From: Acinetobacter baretiae
Lineage (GTDB): Bacteria; Pseudomonadota; Gammaproteobacteria; Pseudomonadales; Moraxellaceae
Direction of reading: 5' to 3'
Length of the DNA stretch: 64,000 nucleotides
Assembly: GCF_015627105.1 (NCBI RefSeq)
Contig: NZ_VTDM01000004.1
Span: 1 to 64,000 of the forward strand
The translations under genes were made by a program, and so were the position numbers. The notes under the pieces are model-generated. The model had not been told where the DNA came from and ran no database searches. It saw only the letters and a list, made by a program, of their open reading frames with translations. This document shows, one piece after another, positions 17,370-26,551 of the stretch. The number at the start of each line of letters is the position of its first letter. Positions within the stretch are counted from its first letter, which is position 1.

Positions 17370-17566
17370 AATACTTAAGTGATATTATTTAACTTATAAA
17401 GAACAACAAATACACGATATTGATCCAACCACCTAGACAAAATAAGGCTTCAAGTGGCTTAATTACGGTTCAATCTATTTCACCTACATACGGATTTTTT
17501 TAATATCGGATATTAAAATGAATGACTTATGTATTTTCATCACATAATAAATTTGTATAACCTCTA

Positions 17567-17671
17567 TTTCTTGGCACTTATGCTTATTTTTTCAGGTGAC
17601 ATCACTTGTTTGTCATACAAAAGAGTTTAAAAAAAAATTATACCATTTAAATACAACCATATAAAAAGTAA
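17567..17671. repeat. Dispersed intergenic element, copy Z
   Basis: It aligns by eye with 19119-19218 and 24461-24621. Shared blocks in order are a CACTTATG-like start, a T run, ATCACTTGTTTGTCATACA, an A-rich block, then ATTTAAATA and ATATAAAA. All copies are in the same orientation and in long spacers. Origin unknown; decayed mobile element or MITE-like DNA is possible. Confidence 0.5.
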
Positions 17672-17703
17672 CGTTCTATCGGGTCTTTCACAAGATTCAG
17701 AAC

Positions 17704-17820
17704 ATGAAAAACCTAGATGCTTCATTCTTTATCTTTATGCTTTTTACAACATGTTATCCTACACATCTACATGCTATATCAATGTCCAATTTTAATATTA
17801 GATACTTTAAACGGCCTTAG
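17704..17820 (+). CDS. Possible remnant of a secreted-protein gene (38 codons)
   Basis: ATG at 17704 opens 38 codons. The start reads like a signal peptide: MKNLDASFFIFMLFTTC, then PTHLHA as a possible cleavage site. The frame stops after 16 more residues. It could be the 5' stub of a decayed exported protein or chance. No ribosome binding site is convincing. Confidence 0.2.
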   Translation: MKNLDASFFIFMLFTTCYPTHLHAISMSNFNIRYFKRP

Positions 17821-18051
17821 CCCAACATCTTTATAGTAATTATTTTTTCTACATACAAGACTTTGACGTTTTAATCCAATTACAACACATCAAATCAATG
17901 AAATGAATACCGTGAGTTTTGAATATTCGCTAACATGCCAATTAAAGCAAGTACAGAACACTTTTTTGTGATTACAACAATCACTGTATATAAAACCCAT
18001 GAGCAAAAAAAATTAAATACAATCAATCTTTAAGCTCTTAAAACAAAATTT

Positions 18052-18606
18052 TTAGCATGAAGAATACGTTCGATTTAATAATTGATTTTTAGCATAAACT
18101 AAGTCATTAGCCTCACAGGTACTGGTCATATTTTTCAACCAAAGACCATCAGCTGCCAAACGGATCATTTCAAGATCAAAACAATAATCTGTTTCTTTGT
18201 ATTGAATTAATTTCATTTCGATCCATTTTTGCCAAAATGAATTAAACGTGTTTTCTGTTAACATGGTCATTGCCAAAGCATTCCATGGTGAAATTGTCTC
18301 ATCTATATCTAATGCAATCTGTATATATGCTCGAGTAAACTGCCCATATTCAGCTTGATCTAGGTGAATGAGATGTTCTACTTTAGCATCTAATTGATGC
18401 ATGATTTCAATCATCATTTCATGAATTAAAACATTTTTACTAGAAAAGTGGTGAAAAACACCGCCTTTGGTCACACCTGCTCCACTTGCAACACTTTGAA
18501 TAGAAACACTAGAAATTCCCTTTAAAGAAGCCAAAATGATTGCTTGCTCAATAATTCGCTTACGAACCACTTCAGGCTGTTTTTTAGGTTGTTCTATCTT
18601 TTTCAT
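18052..18606 (-). CDS. TetR-family repressor of the adjacent SMR pump
   Basis: A 184-residue regulator. The N-terminal helix-turn-helix is visible as RIIEQAIILASLKGISSVSIQ followed by GVTKGGVFHHFSSK (about 18-58); the rest is a ligand-binding helical domain. I start at the ATG at 18606; a longer frame from 18678 would encode a hydrophobic stretch overlapping the SMR gene. It begins 4 bp after the SMR stop, so the two are co-transcribed and probably form an autoregulated efflux unit with the operator-like palindrome at 18961-18982. Confidence 0.85.
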   Translation of the reverse strand: MKKIEQPKKQPEVVRKRIIEQAIILASLKGISSVSIQSVASGAGVTKGGVFHHFSSKNVLIHEMMIEIMHQLDAKVEHLIHLDQAEYGQFTRAYIQIALDIDETISPWNALAMTMLTENTFNSFWQKWIEMKLIQYKETDYCFDLEMIRLAADGLWLKNMTSTCEANDLVYAKNQLLNRTYSSC

Positions 18607-18610
18607 GTGA

Positions 18611-18955
18611 TTAATGACCAGCAGATTTAGAAAATAAATTAATAATGACAACACCAATGACAATAAAACCAATTCCAATAAGTGCAGGCATATCTAATGA
18701 CTGTTTAAATACAAAATAGCCAATACATGCTGTAAGTACAATACCTACCCCTGCCCAAATTGCATATGCAATGCCTAAAGGAATCGTTTTAATCACCAAT
18801 GATAAAAAGAAAAATGCAGCACTTAAACAAATAATCATTGCTAAACTCGGTACAAGTTTAGTAAAACCTTCTGATTTCACTAAAAATGTACTACCAATCA
18901 CTTCCGTAATAATTGCGCAAGCAAGCAATAAATATGCAACTAAAATATTGTTCAT
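18611..18955 (-). CDS. Small multidrug resistance (SMR) transporter
   Basis: About 114 residues with four membrane helices. The essential membrane glutamate is in ACAIITEVIGSTFL (E18), and IPLGIAYAIWAGVGIV carries the Tyr and Trp of the EmrE binding pocket. SMR proteins work as antiparallel dimers exchanging cations for protons; SugE/Gdx-type guanidinium exporters are relatives. The EVIGST start and YAIWAG favour an EmrE/QacE-like pump. I start at the ATG at 18955 rather than an upstream TTG, which lies in the palindrome. Its substrate is unknown. Confidence 0.9.
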   Translation of the reverse strand: MNNILVAYLLLACAIITEVIGSTFLVKSEGFTKLVPSLAMIICLSAAFFFLSLVIKTIPLGIAYAIWAGVGIVLTACIGYFVFKQSLDMPALIGIGFIVIGVVIINLFSKSAGH

Positions 18956-18960
18956 AATAA

Positions 18961-18982
18961 AAACCAACCATATGGTATGTTT
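18961..18982. promoter_or_regulatory. Operator-like palindrome upstream of the SMR-tetR operon
   Basis: Imperfect 22-bp palindrome centred at 18971/18972 with 9 of 11 pairs matching; the core is ACCATATGGT. It lies directly upstream of the SMR start codon, where a TetR-type repressor would block transcription. Confidence 0.5.
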
Positions 18983-19118
18983 AAATTATTTTAACGAGGT
19001 TGAATATAAATAGAAAGTCCATTTATGTATTATCACCCGAACCCTATTTAATTATCTATTTTAAAATCAATAATTTAAATTATTTTTTAGCCATAAAAAA
19101 TATTTATATCGCATCAAT

Positions 19119-19218
19119 TTCATGTCACTTGTATTTATCTTTTTTAATGAAATCACTTTGTTTGTCATGCAAGATGATCAGAAAAAACTGCTAATTTAAA
19201 TAAGAGGATATAAAACAA
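19119..19218. repeat. Dispersed intergenic element, copy Y
   Basis: Shares with copies at 17567 and 24461 the ordered blocks TTTGTCATGCAAGATG (compare TTTGTCATACAAAAG), then AAAAAAC, ATTTAAATA and ATATAAAACA. Upstream it also shares ATTTTAA-ATCAATA-TTTA with the 24461 copy. Confidence 0.5.
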
Positions 19219-19276
19219 AAACTTACTTATATGTCTTATCTACGATTCGCAATTGTTATAAATATGCAAATATTTA

Positions 19277-19365
19277 GTTTGATATATAGTAAAGCCATCT
19301 AAATGTTCATACGGTTAATCATACTAAAGCCTTATGTCACCGTATTTGGTGATTTTGAGTGGTCT
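19277..19365. repeat. Second dispersed repeat, copy 1
   Basis: The core CATCTAAATGTTCATACGG followed by TTAATCATACTAAAGC matches 37605-37640 with only a few changes (nearly 90% by eye over 40 bp). Similarity fades over about 100 bp on both sides. Function unknown. Confidence 0.6.
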
Positions 19366-19434
19366 GACTATGGTATCTTTTTATCAACGGTTAAAACTTA
19401 AAGTATTTAATATTCAAGCATATTCATTTTTAAG

Positions 19435-20352
19435 TTAACCATAATATTGCACACGTTTTTTTGAAAACTTTTCAAGCTGTTTTAAAAAACCTTCAAAATA
19501 GTTCTTTTCTTTGCCATCTACTCGATAACCTGCATATAACGTACGGCGTAAGCCTTGGGGCGATACACAACTTAAACGACGACTGGTAACCCATCCTTTT
19601 TGTTCATATTCATTAACCACCCAATCTGGTAATGCTGCAACCCCACGCCCACTTGCAACCAATTGAATTAACATTTGTGTTAGATCCGTAGTTCGTAGAT
19701 TTTTAGGTTGAATTTTTGCTGGAATAAATAAATGTGACATAATATCTAAGCGATGCTTATCTACAGGATAAGTTACGAGTGTTTCATTTGCGAGATCTTG
19801 CACACTAATTTGTGAAGCGCGAACCAGTGGATGTGTATTTGAAAGTACTAAACGCGACTCATATTCAAAAATGGCAAAATACTCTATCCCTTTCAATTCA
19901 ATCGGATCTGCCGTAATCAACATATCAAACTCACTATTTTGCAACAATTCGTGTGGGTTTGATTCAAATGCTGGCGCAAAGTCCAAATCTACATCTGGAT
20001 ATTGCTGACGATATTGGTTTAACAGTGGCATAAGCCAATCAAAACAGCTATGACATTCTGAAGCAAAAATAATACGCCCTGTTTGCCCATGTATAATGCG
20101 CGTAATATCACTCTGTGTAAGATGAATTTGCGGTAAAATATCGTCAGCTAACTTTAATAGACGCTGTCCAACATGTGAAAATTGTATCGGTCGGCTACGG
20201 CGATTCACCACTTCCACTCCATACCAATGGTCTAATTCTTTCAACTGATGTGAAATGGCCGATGGTGTTAAGCACAAATCACCTGCTGCGGCAACTAAAG
20301 AACCATGCTCTCTCAATGCAAGCAGGGTTTTTAAATGACGAATTTCTAACAT
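19435..20352 (-). CDS. metR: LysR-family regulator, MetR-like
   Basis: About 305 residues. The LysR helix-turn-helix spans LVAAAGDLCLTPSAISHQLK. The effector-binding domain has ASECHSCFDWLMPLL and DLDFAPAF, close to the ECHSC-WL-P pattern of MetR, the homocysteine-responsive activator of methionine genes. No met gene is adjacent, so regulation is in trans. The start could be the ATG at 20352 or a GTG at 20358. The MFS gene is transcribed divergently 260 bp away and may or may not be a target. Confidence 0.8.
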   Translation of the reverse strand: MLEIRHLKTLLALREHGSLVAAAGDLCLTPSAISHQLKELDHWYGVEVVNRRSRPIQFSHVGQRLLKLADDILPQIHLTQSDITRIIHGQTGRIIFASECHSCFDWLMPLLNQYRQQYPDVDLDFAPAFESNPHELLQNSEFDMLITADPIELKGIEYFAIFEYESRLVLSNTHPLVRASQISVQDLANETLVTYPVDKHRLDIMSHLFIPAKIQPKNLRTTDLTQMLIQLVASGRGVAALPDWVVNEYEQKGWVTSRRLSCVSPQGLRRTLYAGYRVDGKEKNYFEGFLKQLEKFSKKRVQYYG

Positions 20353-20619
20353 ACTCACGACATATATATTGAATTTATCTTAATATATCATAAAAAAAAT
20401 TAATTTAATTCATGATTAAATCATTTTTAAATCTTCAATCTGAATGATTATATTGACTTTGATTTATTTTGATGCTGTACAAATTTGATGCCATTTTCAA
20501 AAAAATACCACCTCAAAGCACTGTGAGTGTTGTGCGCTTCTGATGAATAAATTTTTCCCCGATTAAATATAAGTGAGTTTTCTTGTAGAATACAAAAAAA
20601 CTTAACAATTTATAATTTT

Positions 20620-21807
20620 ATGACGACAACAACTCCAGCATCTCATTCTTTGTTCCTTGCATTACTTTCGTTAGCTATTGGTGGTTTTTGCATTGGTACA
20701 ACTGAATTTGCCACGATGGGCTTACTTCAAGAAATTGCAAATAATCTCCATATTTCGATTCCACATGCAGGGCATTTAATCAGTGCATATGCCTTAGGAG
20801 TGTTAATTGGTGCTCCTCTATTTGCCATTCTTGGTGCAAGAATTCCTAAAAAGCAATTTTTAATCAGCCTCATGTTATTTTACGGTTTAGCAAATGTCAC
20901 CACCGCATTTGTACATAGTTATGACCTTATTTTACTTTCTCGTTTTGTTGCAGGTTTACCACATGGTGCTTATTTTGGTATCGCTTCTTTAGTTGCAGCA
21001 GAGCTTGCAGGACCTAAACGACGTGCTACAGCCGTTGCACGTATGATGCTTGGCTTAACGATTGCCAATGTCATCGGTGTACCTTTAGCCACATGGATTG
21101 GTCAAAATTTTGGTTGGCAGGCAGGTTTTGGATTTTCAGGTACAGTTGCATTTATTACAATCGTGGCTATTTTATTTTTTGTGCCCAATATTGCCATAAA
21201 AGACAATGAGAGTATTTTAGAAGAATTACGTGGGCTTAAAAATATAAATATGTGGCTCACGTTGGCAGTCGGTGCCATTGGTTTTGGTGGAATATTTGCA
21301 GTATATAGTTATATTTCTCCCATATTACTCAATTATACACATTTAAAAAATGACTTTATTCCAATTGTTTTAGCAATTTGGGGGTTAGGTATGGTGTGTA
21401 GTAACTTTGTCAGTGGTTATTTTGCAGATAAAAATCTAACAAAAACCACCATTGGGATCTTAATTTGCTCGACCCTGTCGTTTTGTATTGCTTTACCAAT
21501 GATGGGGAATATTTATACGGCTGTATTGGCGTTATTTTTGATCGGTATCAGTGTATTAGGACTCACCACCACCTTACAAACTCGATTAATGGATGTTGCA
21601 GGCAATGCCCAATCTTTAGCTGCAACCTTAAATCATTCTGCATTAAACTTTGCTAATGCACTTGGTGCATTTTTAGGGGGCTGGGTATTAAACAAAAACC
21701 TAGGTTGGCTTTCCCCGATTTGGGTAGGTATTTTTTTAACCTTAGGCGGACTCATGATTTTCCTTATCGCGCTCAAAGTTGAAAAGAGCCAATCTTCTCT
21801 ATCTTAA
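20620..21807 (+). CDS. MFS transporter, DHA1/AraJ-like efflux permease
   Basis: A 395-residue permease with twelve predicted membrane helices. Family marks are IGGFCIGTTEFATMGLL in the first helix, the loop LGARIPKKQF, and LVAAELAGPKRRATAVARM between helices 4 and 5. The AraJ/YdhP/NepI group exports sugars, nucleosides or drugs by proton exchange. The substrate cannot be read from the sequence. Confidence 0.9.
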   Translation: MTTTTPASHSLFLALLSLAIGGFCIGTTEFATMGLLQEIANNLHISIPHAGHLISAYALGVLIGAPLFAILGARIPKKQFLISLMLFYGLANVTTAFVHSYDLILLSRFVAGLPHGAYFGIASLVAAELAGPKRRATAVARMMLGLTIANVIGVPLATWIGQNFGWQAGFGFSGTVAFITIVAILFFVPNIAIKDNESILEELRGLKNINMWLTLAVGAIGFGGIFAVYSYISPILLNYTHLKNDFIPIVLAIWGLGMVCSNFVSGYFADKNLTKTTIGILICSTLSFCIALPMMGNIYTAVLALFLIGISVLGLTTTLQTRLMDVAGNAQSLAATLNHSALNFANALGAFLGGWVLNKNLGWLSPIWVGIFLTLGGLMIFLIALKVEKSQSSLS

Positions 21808-21822
21808 ATCAAGTTATTCATT

Positions 21823-23043
21823 TTATTCTGTGGGCTTTTGTGTTCGATATAGCCCACAATTTCCCGAAAACAAGTATGAAAATAAACAAATGATGGTCGC
21901 ATAAATAATCATTTGTGTACCAAACAACTCAACAGCTAAAATTAAAGACGTAATAGGGGCTTTACTGGCACCTGAAAAAATTCCAACCAAACCAAGCGCA
22001 GCCAACAACGATATTGGTAAAGGTAAAAATCCTCCAAGAGCATTGCCAAGCGTTGCACCAACAAAAAATAATGGCGTAATTTCACCACCTTTAAACCCTG
22101 AGCCTAGTGTGAGTGCTGTAAATAAAGTTTTATTCAAAAAATCTGTGACAGGCAACGGTACGTAAAATGCAGCAATCACTTTATTTACACCTAAACCATT
22201 AAACTCTTGTGAACCCACCCAAAGTGTCATGAGCATTAAAAGAATACCACCTACCATCGCTCTAAGTGGCATAAATGGAATCACTGTTTTAAACCCTAAA
22301 CTGACATAATGAATCGATGCGATAAAAAGTCGTGCGGCTATCCCTAAAATTAACCCCACAACCATTAAACACAGTAAATTTTTTAAATTTATTTCCGGAT
22401 AATGACTGACAATGTAAAATACATGTGGATGTACAATATCAAAGGCCTCTGGAACTTTAGCCGCAATCAATGATGATATAAAGCATGGAAATACCGCAGA
22501 ATAACGCAAGTTACCTAAGGCTGTAATTTCAAGCCCATACATTGCTCCTGCAAGTGGCAAACCAAAAATACCTGAAAAACCTGCACCAATACTTGCCATC
22601 AAGAAAATTTTGCGATGATCTCTAGAGACCCTTAAAACTTGTGCAATATGATCTGTGAGTGCTCCAGATAATTGTACAGCAGGAGCTTCACGACCTGCAG
22701 ATCCGCCAAATAATTGCGTTAAAATCGCACTAAAAAAAATCAGTGGACTCATTCGTTTTGGAATAAAAGATTTCGGCTCATGAATTTCATCAATGAGCAA
22801 ATGTGTACCTTTTTCAATAGGTGTACCAAAACGGTAAAATAAATAACCAATAAATAAACCAACAAGGGGTAAAAAATAAATTAAAGATGGATATAACGCA
22901 CGCACTTTATTGGCAATATCAAAACAACTAAAAATCAGTGTAGATGCAAGGCCAGAAATTAACCCTATTGCTATAGAGGCACATAACCAATACCCAGTAT
23001 ATTTTATAATTTGGTGATATTCAGAAGAAGGAAAGATTTTCAT
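21823..23043 (-). CDS. ClC-family chloride channel or antiporter
   Basis: A 406-residue membrane protein. Typical marks are FGGSAGREAPAVQLSGAL, the equivalent of GREGP with the gating glutamate kept but Ala for Gly, and GSGFKGGEITPLFFVGATLG, corresponding to GxFxP. ClC proteins exchange or conduct Cl- or F-. No fluoride-riboswitch pattern is visible upstream, so I do not assign it to the fluoride clade. Convergent with the MFS gene, 15 bp apart. The stop region also contains GTGGGCT/AGCCCAC. Confidence 0.9.
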   Translation of the reverse strand: MKIFPSSEYHQIIKYTGYWLCASIAIGLISGLASTLIFSCFDIANKVRALYPSLIYFLPLVGLFIGYLFYRFGTPIEKGTHLLIDEIHEPKSFIPKRMSPLIFFSAILTQLFGGSAGREAPAVQLSGALTDHIAQVLRVSRDHRKIFLMASIGAGFSGIFGLPLAGAMYGLEITALGNLRYSAVFPCFISSLIAAKVPEAFDIVHPHVFYIVSHYPEINLKNLLCLMVVGLILGIAARLFIASIHYVSLGFKTVIPFMPLRAMVGGILLMLMTLWVGSQEFNGLGVNKVIAAFYVPLPVTDFLNKTLFTALTLGSGFKGGEITPLFFVGATLGNALGGFLPLPISLLAALGLVGIFSGASKAPITSLILAVELFGTQMIIYATIICLFSYLFSGNCGLYRTQKPTE

Positions 23044-23181
23044 GGATATAATCGGTCACTGACGCATGCTGACCATGTCGTCAATCTTATTAATATTACA
23101 TTTTATTATACACAAATTCAGTGACTGCCTATAGTTTATATCACAGTAATTGAGTTGTTATCACAGTTAGTTTAAAGCCAC

Positions 23182-23223
23182 GATATACATTGGATGAACA
23201 CACGCATTCACCCAATGTATATC
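23182..23223. terminator. Long hairpin downstream of proC
   Basis: A 12-bp stem GATATACATTGG/CCAATGTATATC, one mismatch, then TGAA/TTCA around an 8-base loop. It begins 6 bp after the proC stop. There is no U tract after it on the proC strand, so it may protect or process the mRNA end rather than act as a classic terminator. Confidence 0.5.
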
Positions 23224-23229
23224 AAAAAA

Positions 23230-24069
23230 TTATGATTTTTTGTTTAAAGAAAACTCTATTTCCATACTCTGAGCACGATCAATTGCAGCCTGCATGGCTT
23301 CATCGACTGTTGTCTTCAAGCCTTTGTTCTCAAATACAGCCAACGCTTCAACAGTAGTTCCACCTTTTGAACTTACATTTTTTCGTAGCTGATTGAATCC
23401 TAAATCTTTTTCATGTTCAGCCAAAGCAACAATACCTTTTGCTGTTTGCAAAATTGTTTCACGTGCTTGATGAGGCTCAAAACCCAAAGCAATTGCCTTA
23501 TCATACATGGCTTCTAAAAATAAAAATAAATATCCAGGAGCACTGCCTGCAACTGCAATAACATGATTAATCTCTGTTTCTTTCACAACCCATACCACTT
23601 TACCGACAGCACTCATGAGTTCTGTCGTAAATGTTTTGTCGTCTTGAGTAATCATTTCATCTGCAAATACGCCACTAACCCCTTCACCAACTAAAGATGG
23701 AGTATTTGGCATAATACGAATAATTTTTAGCGTTGGACCAAGAATATCTCGGTACAGTTGTACTGCTGTACCCGCAGCAATAGTTAAAAATAATTTTTGA
23801 TCTAAATTTTGAATTGCTTTTAAGCCTTCGCAGACTTCACGCATCAGCTGTGGTTTAACTGCCAATACCACGACATCTGCTTGCGAGGCAGCTTCTACAT
23901 TATTGGCTGTAGTTAAAATACCCATATTTTGTGTAAATCGTGTGCGTGTCGCTTCACTAGGTGCAGATACAGTAATTAAACTTTTTTCATAACCAGATGC
24001 AATCAATCCAGCGATAATTGCAGCAGCCATATTTCCACCACCGATAAAGGCAATCTTACGTTGCATCAT
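23230..24069 (-). CDS. proC: Pyrroline-5-carboxylate reductase
   Basis: A 279-residue enzyme for the last step of proline synthesis, reducing pyrroline-5-carboxylate with NAD(P)H. The Rossmann start is KIAFIGGGNMAAAIIAGL, then VVVLAVKPQLM, RIMPNTPSLVGEGVSG and AVAGSAPGYLFLF with the conserved catalytic region. GGTTVEAL lies near the C-terminus. GGAGTG precedes the ATG at 24069. No yggS or yggT gene is attached. Confidence 0.97.
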   Translation of the reverse strand: MMQRKIAFIGGGNMAAAIIAGLIASGYEKSLITVSAPSEATRTRFTQNMGILTTANNVEAASQADVVVLAVKPQLMREVCEGLKAIQNLDQKLFLTIAAGTAVQLYRDILGPTLKIIRIMPNTPSLVGEGVSGVFADEMITQDDKTFTTELMSAVGKVVWVVKETEINHVIAVAGSAPGYLFLFLEAMYDKAIALGFEPHQARETILQTAKGIVALAEHEKDLGFNQLRKNVSSKGGTTVEALAVFENKGLKTTVDEAMQAAIDRAQSMEIEFSLNKKS

Positions 24070-24460
24070 ATTTACACTCCAGAGTTAATTAAGATTAGTA
24101 AATGGTTTAGTCTTGCAGAAACTGAACCATAAATAAATGAAAAATTTATGTTAAAGTACACTCAAATCAATAAATAGATGGCTAAAACAAAATTTTTAAT
24201 TAAAAATCAATTTTGAATAACCACGTCATACAACCTCCTTTAAGATCAAGCAGCTTTTTAAAATAAACTATAACTTCACGCTTAATCATTTACTTAATTT
24301 TATTTAAAGAGATAAACCCAAAAAATTTATTTCTGTGTTTGTCGTATGCAGTCTAGGGTTTAAATTCCCTCACGATTCAACCCATGATTGCGATTTCAAA
24401 TATATAGATTTTAAGTCAATAGTTTATTACAACTACTCTATAATATATTTCGAGCATATC

Positions 24461-24621
24461 TATTTTTGTTACTTATTATTTTTAGGTAAAATCATCTTTT
24501 TTTCATACACGTCATACACGTCATACACGTCATACACGTCATACACGTCATACACGTCATACACGTCATACACGATAATAAGGGAAAAACAATACAATTT
24601 AAATAATTAAATATAAAACAA
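24461..24621. repeat. Dispersed intergenic element, copy X, expanded internally
   Basis: Same block order as copies at 17567 and 19119: GTTACTTATT, T run, GGTAAAATCATC, TTTCATACAC, AAAAACAATAC, ATTTAAATA, ATATAAAACA. The TCATACA block has become a 9-bp tandem array here. Confidence 0.5.
24504..24574. repeat. 9-bp tandem repeat (about 8 copies of CATACACGT)
   Basis: Seven full units and one of 8 bp, all identical. The period equals that of the array in the cas operon, but the unit is different. It sits inside copy X of the dispersed element. Confidence 0.95.
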
Positions 24622-24668
24622 TCAGTTAATCTAATTTATTAAAACAAGATTCGAGTATTTTATAAAAA

Positions 24669-25139
24669 TTAAGTTTGCTTTAAATCTAAATATAAGCTTT
24701 CTTTAATTTCTTCCATCACAATATAACTATGTGAAGATGCAGATGCTGGTAATTTTCTTAAAATATCAGCCAATAATCGTCGATAGACCCCCATTTCTTT
24801 CAGTCTTGCCTTCACAAGATAATCAAATTCACCTGAAATTAAATGGCATTCTAAAACTTCAGGAATATCGGATAGATTTTTAGCCACTTGATCAAACACA
24901 TCACCTGATTTAGCAGAAAGTTTAATTTCTAGAAAAACCAATAAATTACGATCGACATATTCAGGATTTAATCGTGCATGGTAACCTGTAATAATCCCTT
25001 CTCTTTCTAATTTTTTTACTCGCTCTGAACACGGCGTGGTTGATAAATTCACCTGTGAGGCCAATTCACTAATCGCTATACGACCATTTTTTTGCAATAT
25101 GTCTAAAATCTGATAATCGATTCGATCTAACTTTCGCAT
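24669..25139 (-). CDS. lrp: Lrp/AsnC-family regulator of the dad operon
   Basis: A 156-residue regulator with an N-terminal helix-turn-helix (GRIAISELASQVNLSTTPCS) and a C-terminal RAM/effector domain (LECHLISGEFDYLVKARLK). Divergent from dadA, 134 bp between starts. In Acinetobacter and Pseudomonas an Lrp-type protein next to dadA activates D- and L-alanine catabolism. It may correspond to DadR or to global Lrp; the position supports local control. Confidence 0.9.
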   Translation of the reverse strand: MRKLDRIDYQILDILQKNGRIAISELASQVNLSTTPCSERVKKLEREGIITGYHARLNPEYVDRNLLVFLEIKLSAKSGDVFDQVAKNLSDIPEVLECHLISGEFDYLVKARLKEMGVYRRLLADILRKLPASASSHSYIVMEEIKESLYLDLKQT

Positions 25140-25273
25140 TTTTACTACTTTTACCTACATTTACATGAAAATATATGGATACTTAGATATTAAAGCATTA
25201 AAAACAGTAAAATTCACTATTAAAATAACAATATACTAGGTAAATCGACTTATAAATTTTGCAGGAAACCCAC

Positions 25274-26524
25274 ATGCATGTGATTGTTCTTGGTAGCGGT
25301 GTTATTGGTACAACAAGCGCTTACTATTTATCAAAAAATGGGGCAAAAGTCACTGTTTTTGATCGACAAGCAAACCCTGCAGAAGAAACAAGTTTTGCCA
25401 ATGCAGGCCAAATTTCTCCTGGTTATTCAACGCCATGGGCTGCACCAGGCATTCCAGTCAAAGCCATGAAATGGATGTTTGAACAACATGCTCCGCTTGC
25501 TATCAGCTTAGACGGAAGTGCATGGCAATTACAGTGGATGGCTCAAATGCTAAAAAACTGTAATCCACGCAGTTATGCCATCAACAAAGAACGTATGACA
25601 CGTATTGCAGAATATAGTCGGGACTGCTTACGTACGTTACGCAGTGATACAGGAATTTCTTACGAACACCGTTCGAAAGGCACTTTACAAGTTTTTCGTA
25701 AAGAAGCTCAACTTGAAGCTGTAGAGCGTGATATTGCTGTATTAAAAGAGTGTGGCGTAGCGCACCAGCTACTCTATAGCGATGATTTAAAAACTGTAGA
25801 GCCTGCATTAGCATTTGCAAAAGATAAACTTGTGGGTGGATTACACCTACCCAATGATGAAACAGGTGATTGTTACTTATTCACTCATGCCTTAGCTCAA
25901 TTAGCACAACAACAGGGTGTTGAATTTAAATTCAATCAAAACGTACAGCAACTTATTGTTGAAGGTCAGGAAATTAAAGGCGTTTTAGTCGATGGTGTTG
26001 TGCATACCGCAGACCGCTATGTTTTAGCTTTTGGTAGCTATAGTCGTGAATTTTTAAAACCGTTACATTTAAATATCCCTGTGTATCCTGTAAAAGGTTA
26101 CTCACTCACCATTCCAATTATAGATCGCACACGTGCGCCTGAATCAACAGTTCTTGATGAAAGTTACAAAATTGCAATCACACGTTTTGATCAACGCATT
26201 CGTGTAGGAGGCATGGCAGAGCTGAGTGGTTTTGATTTAAGTCTAAAACAAAAGCGCAGAGCCACGCTAGAAATGGTCACCAATGACCTCTTTCCCGGAG
26301 GAAATACCGCGGAAGCTACTTTTTGGACGGGTCTACGCCCCATGACCCCAGACAGTACACCGATCGTAGGCGCAACACGCTACAATAATTTATTCTTAAA
26401 TACAGGGCACGGTACATTAGGTTGGACCATGGCCTGTGGCTCAGGCAAGCTGATTAGTGATCTTGTGATGAATCAAACCCCTGATATTAGTACAGAAGGT
26501 TTATCTTTACAGCGCTACGACTAG
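25274..26524 (+). CDS. dadA: D-amino-acid dehydrogenase small subunit
   Basis: A 416-residue FAD enzyme that oxidises D-alanine to pyruvate at the inner membrane. The dinucleotide-binding start is [18 protein letters not shown], then [21 protein letters not shown] and late [19 protein letters not shown] and [14 protein letters not shown] start at the ATG at 25274, where AGGAAA is 7 bp upstream; an in-frame TTG at 25259 is less likely. Followed after 27 bp by the racemase, so L-alanine can be channelled through D-alanine. Confidence 0.96.
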   Translation: MHVIVLGSGVIGTTSAYYLSKNGAKVTVFDRQANPAEETSFANAGQISPGYSTPWAAPGIPVKAMKWMFEQHAPLAISLDGSAWQLQWMAQMLKNCNPRSYAINKERMTRIAEYSRDCLRTLRSDTGISYEHRSKGTLQVFRKEAQLEAVERDIAVLKECGVAHQLLYSDDLKTVEPALAFAKDKLVGGLHLPNDETGDCYLFTHALAQLAQQQGVEFKFNQNVQQLIVEGQEIKGVLVDGVVHTADRYVLAFGSYSREFLKPLHLNIPVYPVKGYSLTIPIIDRTRAPESTVLDESYKIAITRFDQRIRVGGMAELSGFDLSLKQKRRATLEMVTNDLFPGGNTAEATFWTGLRPMTPDSTPIVGATRYNNLFLNTGHGTLGWTMACGSGKLISDLVMNQTPDISTEGLSLQRYD

Positions 26525-26551
26525 GCTCATACTTATTATAGGAAGTTCTAC

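Larger units (their letters stand above)
17370..18051. other. 682-bp gene-poor spacer
   Basis: AT-rich DNA between the DUF441 gene and tetR, whose 3' ends face each other. It holds one copy of a diverged dispersed element (17567-17671) and one short open frame with a signal-peptide-like start (17704-17820). I see no tRNA, terminator with a U tail, or other gene. Confidence 0.6.
18983..19434. other. Gene-poor spacer between the SMR promoter and metR
   Basis: About 450 bp of AT-rich DNA with no supportable gene. It contains copy Y of one dispersed element (19119-19218) and one member of a second repeat pair (19277-19365). A weakly coding frame at 19000-19194 has no family resemblance. Confidence 0.6.
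24070..24668. other. 599-bp spacer between proC and lrp
   Basis: AT-rich DNA. Apart from copy X of the dispersed element and its 9-bp tandem array I see no gene. A plus-strand frame through the array (24335-24610) would give a (Tyr-Thr-Ser)n tail, but codon use and start look accidental. Confidence 0.6.

Noticed and set aside
21832-21859. Inverted repeat GTGGGCT/AGCCCAC as a terminator between the MFS and ClC genes
   Set aside because: It lies in ClC codons and has no T run on either side, so I do not list it as a terminator.
23044-23229. Fluoride riboswitch upstream of the ClC gene
   Set aside because: The conserved crcB-motif elements are not visible.
24335-24610. Gene with a (Tyr-Thr-Ser)n tail
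   Set aside because: Composition and start look accidental; it is a reading of the tandem array in a non-coding element.
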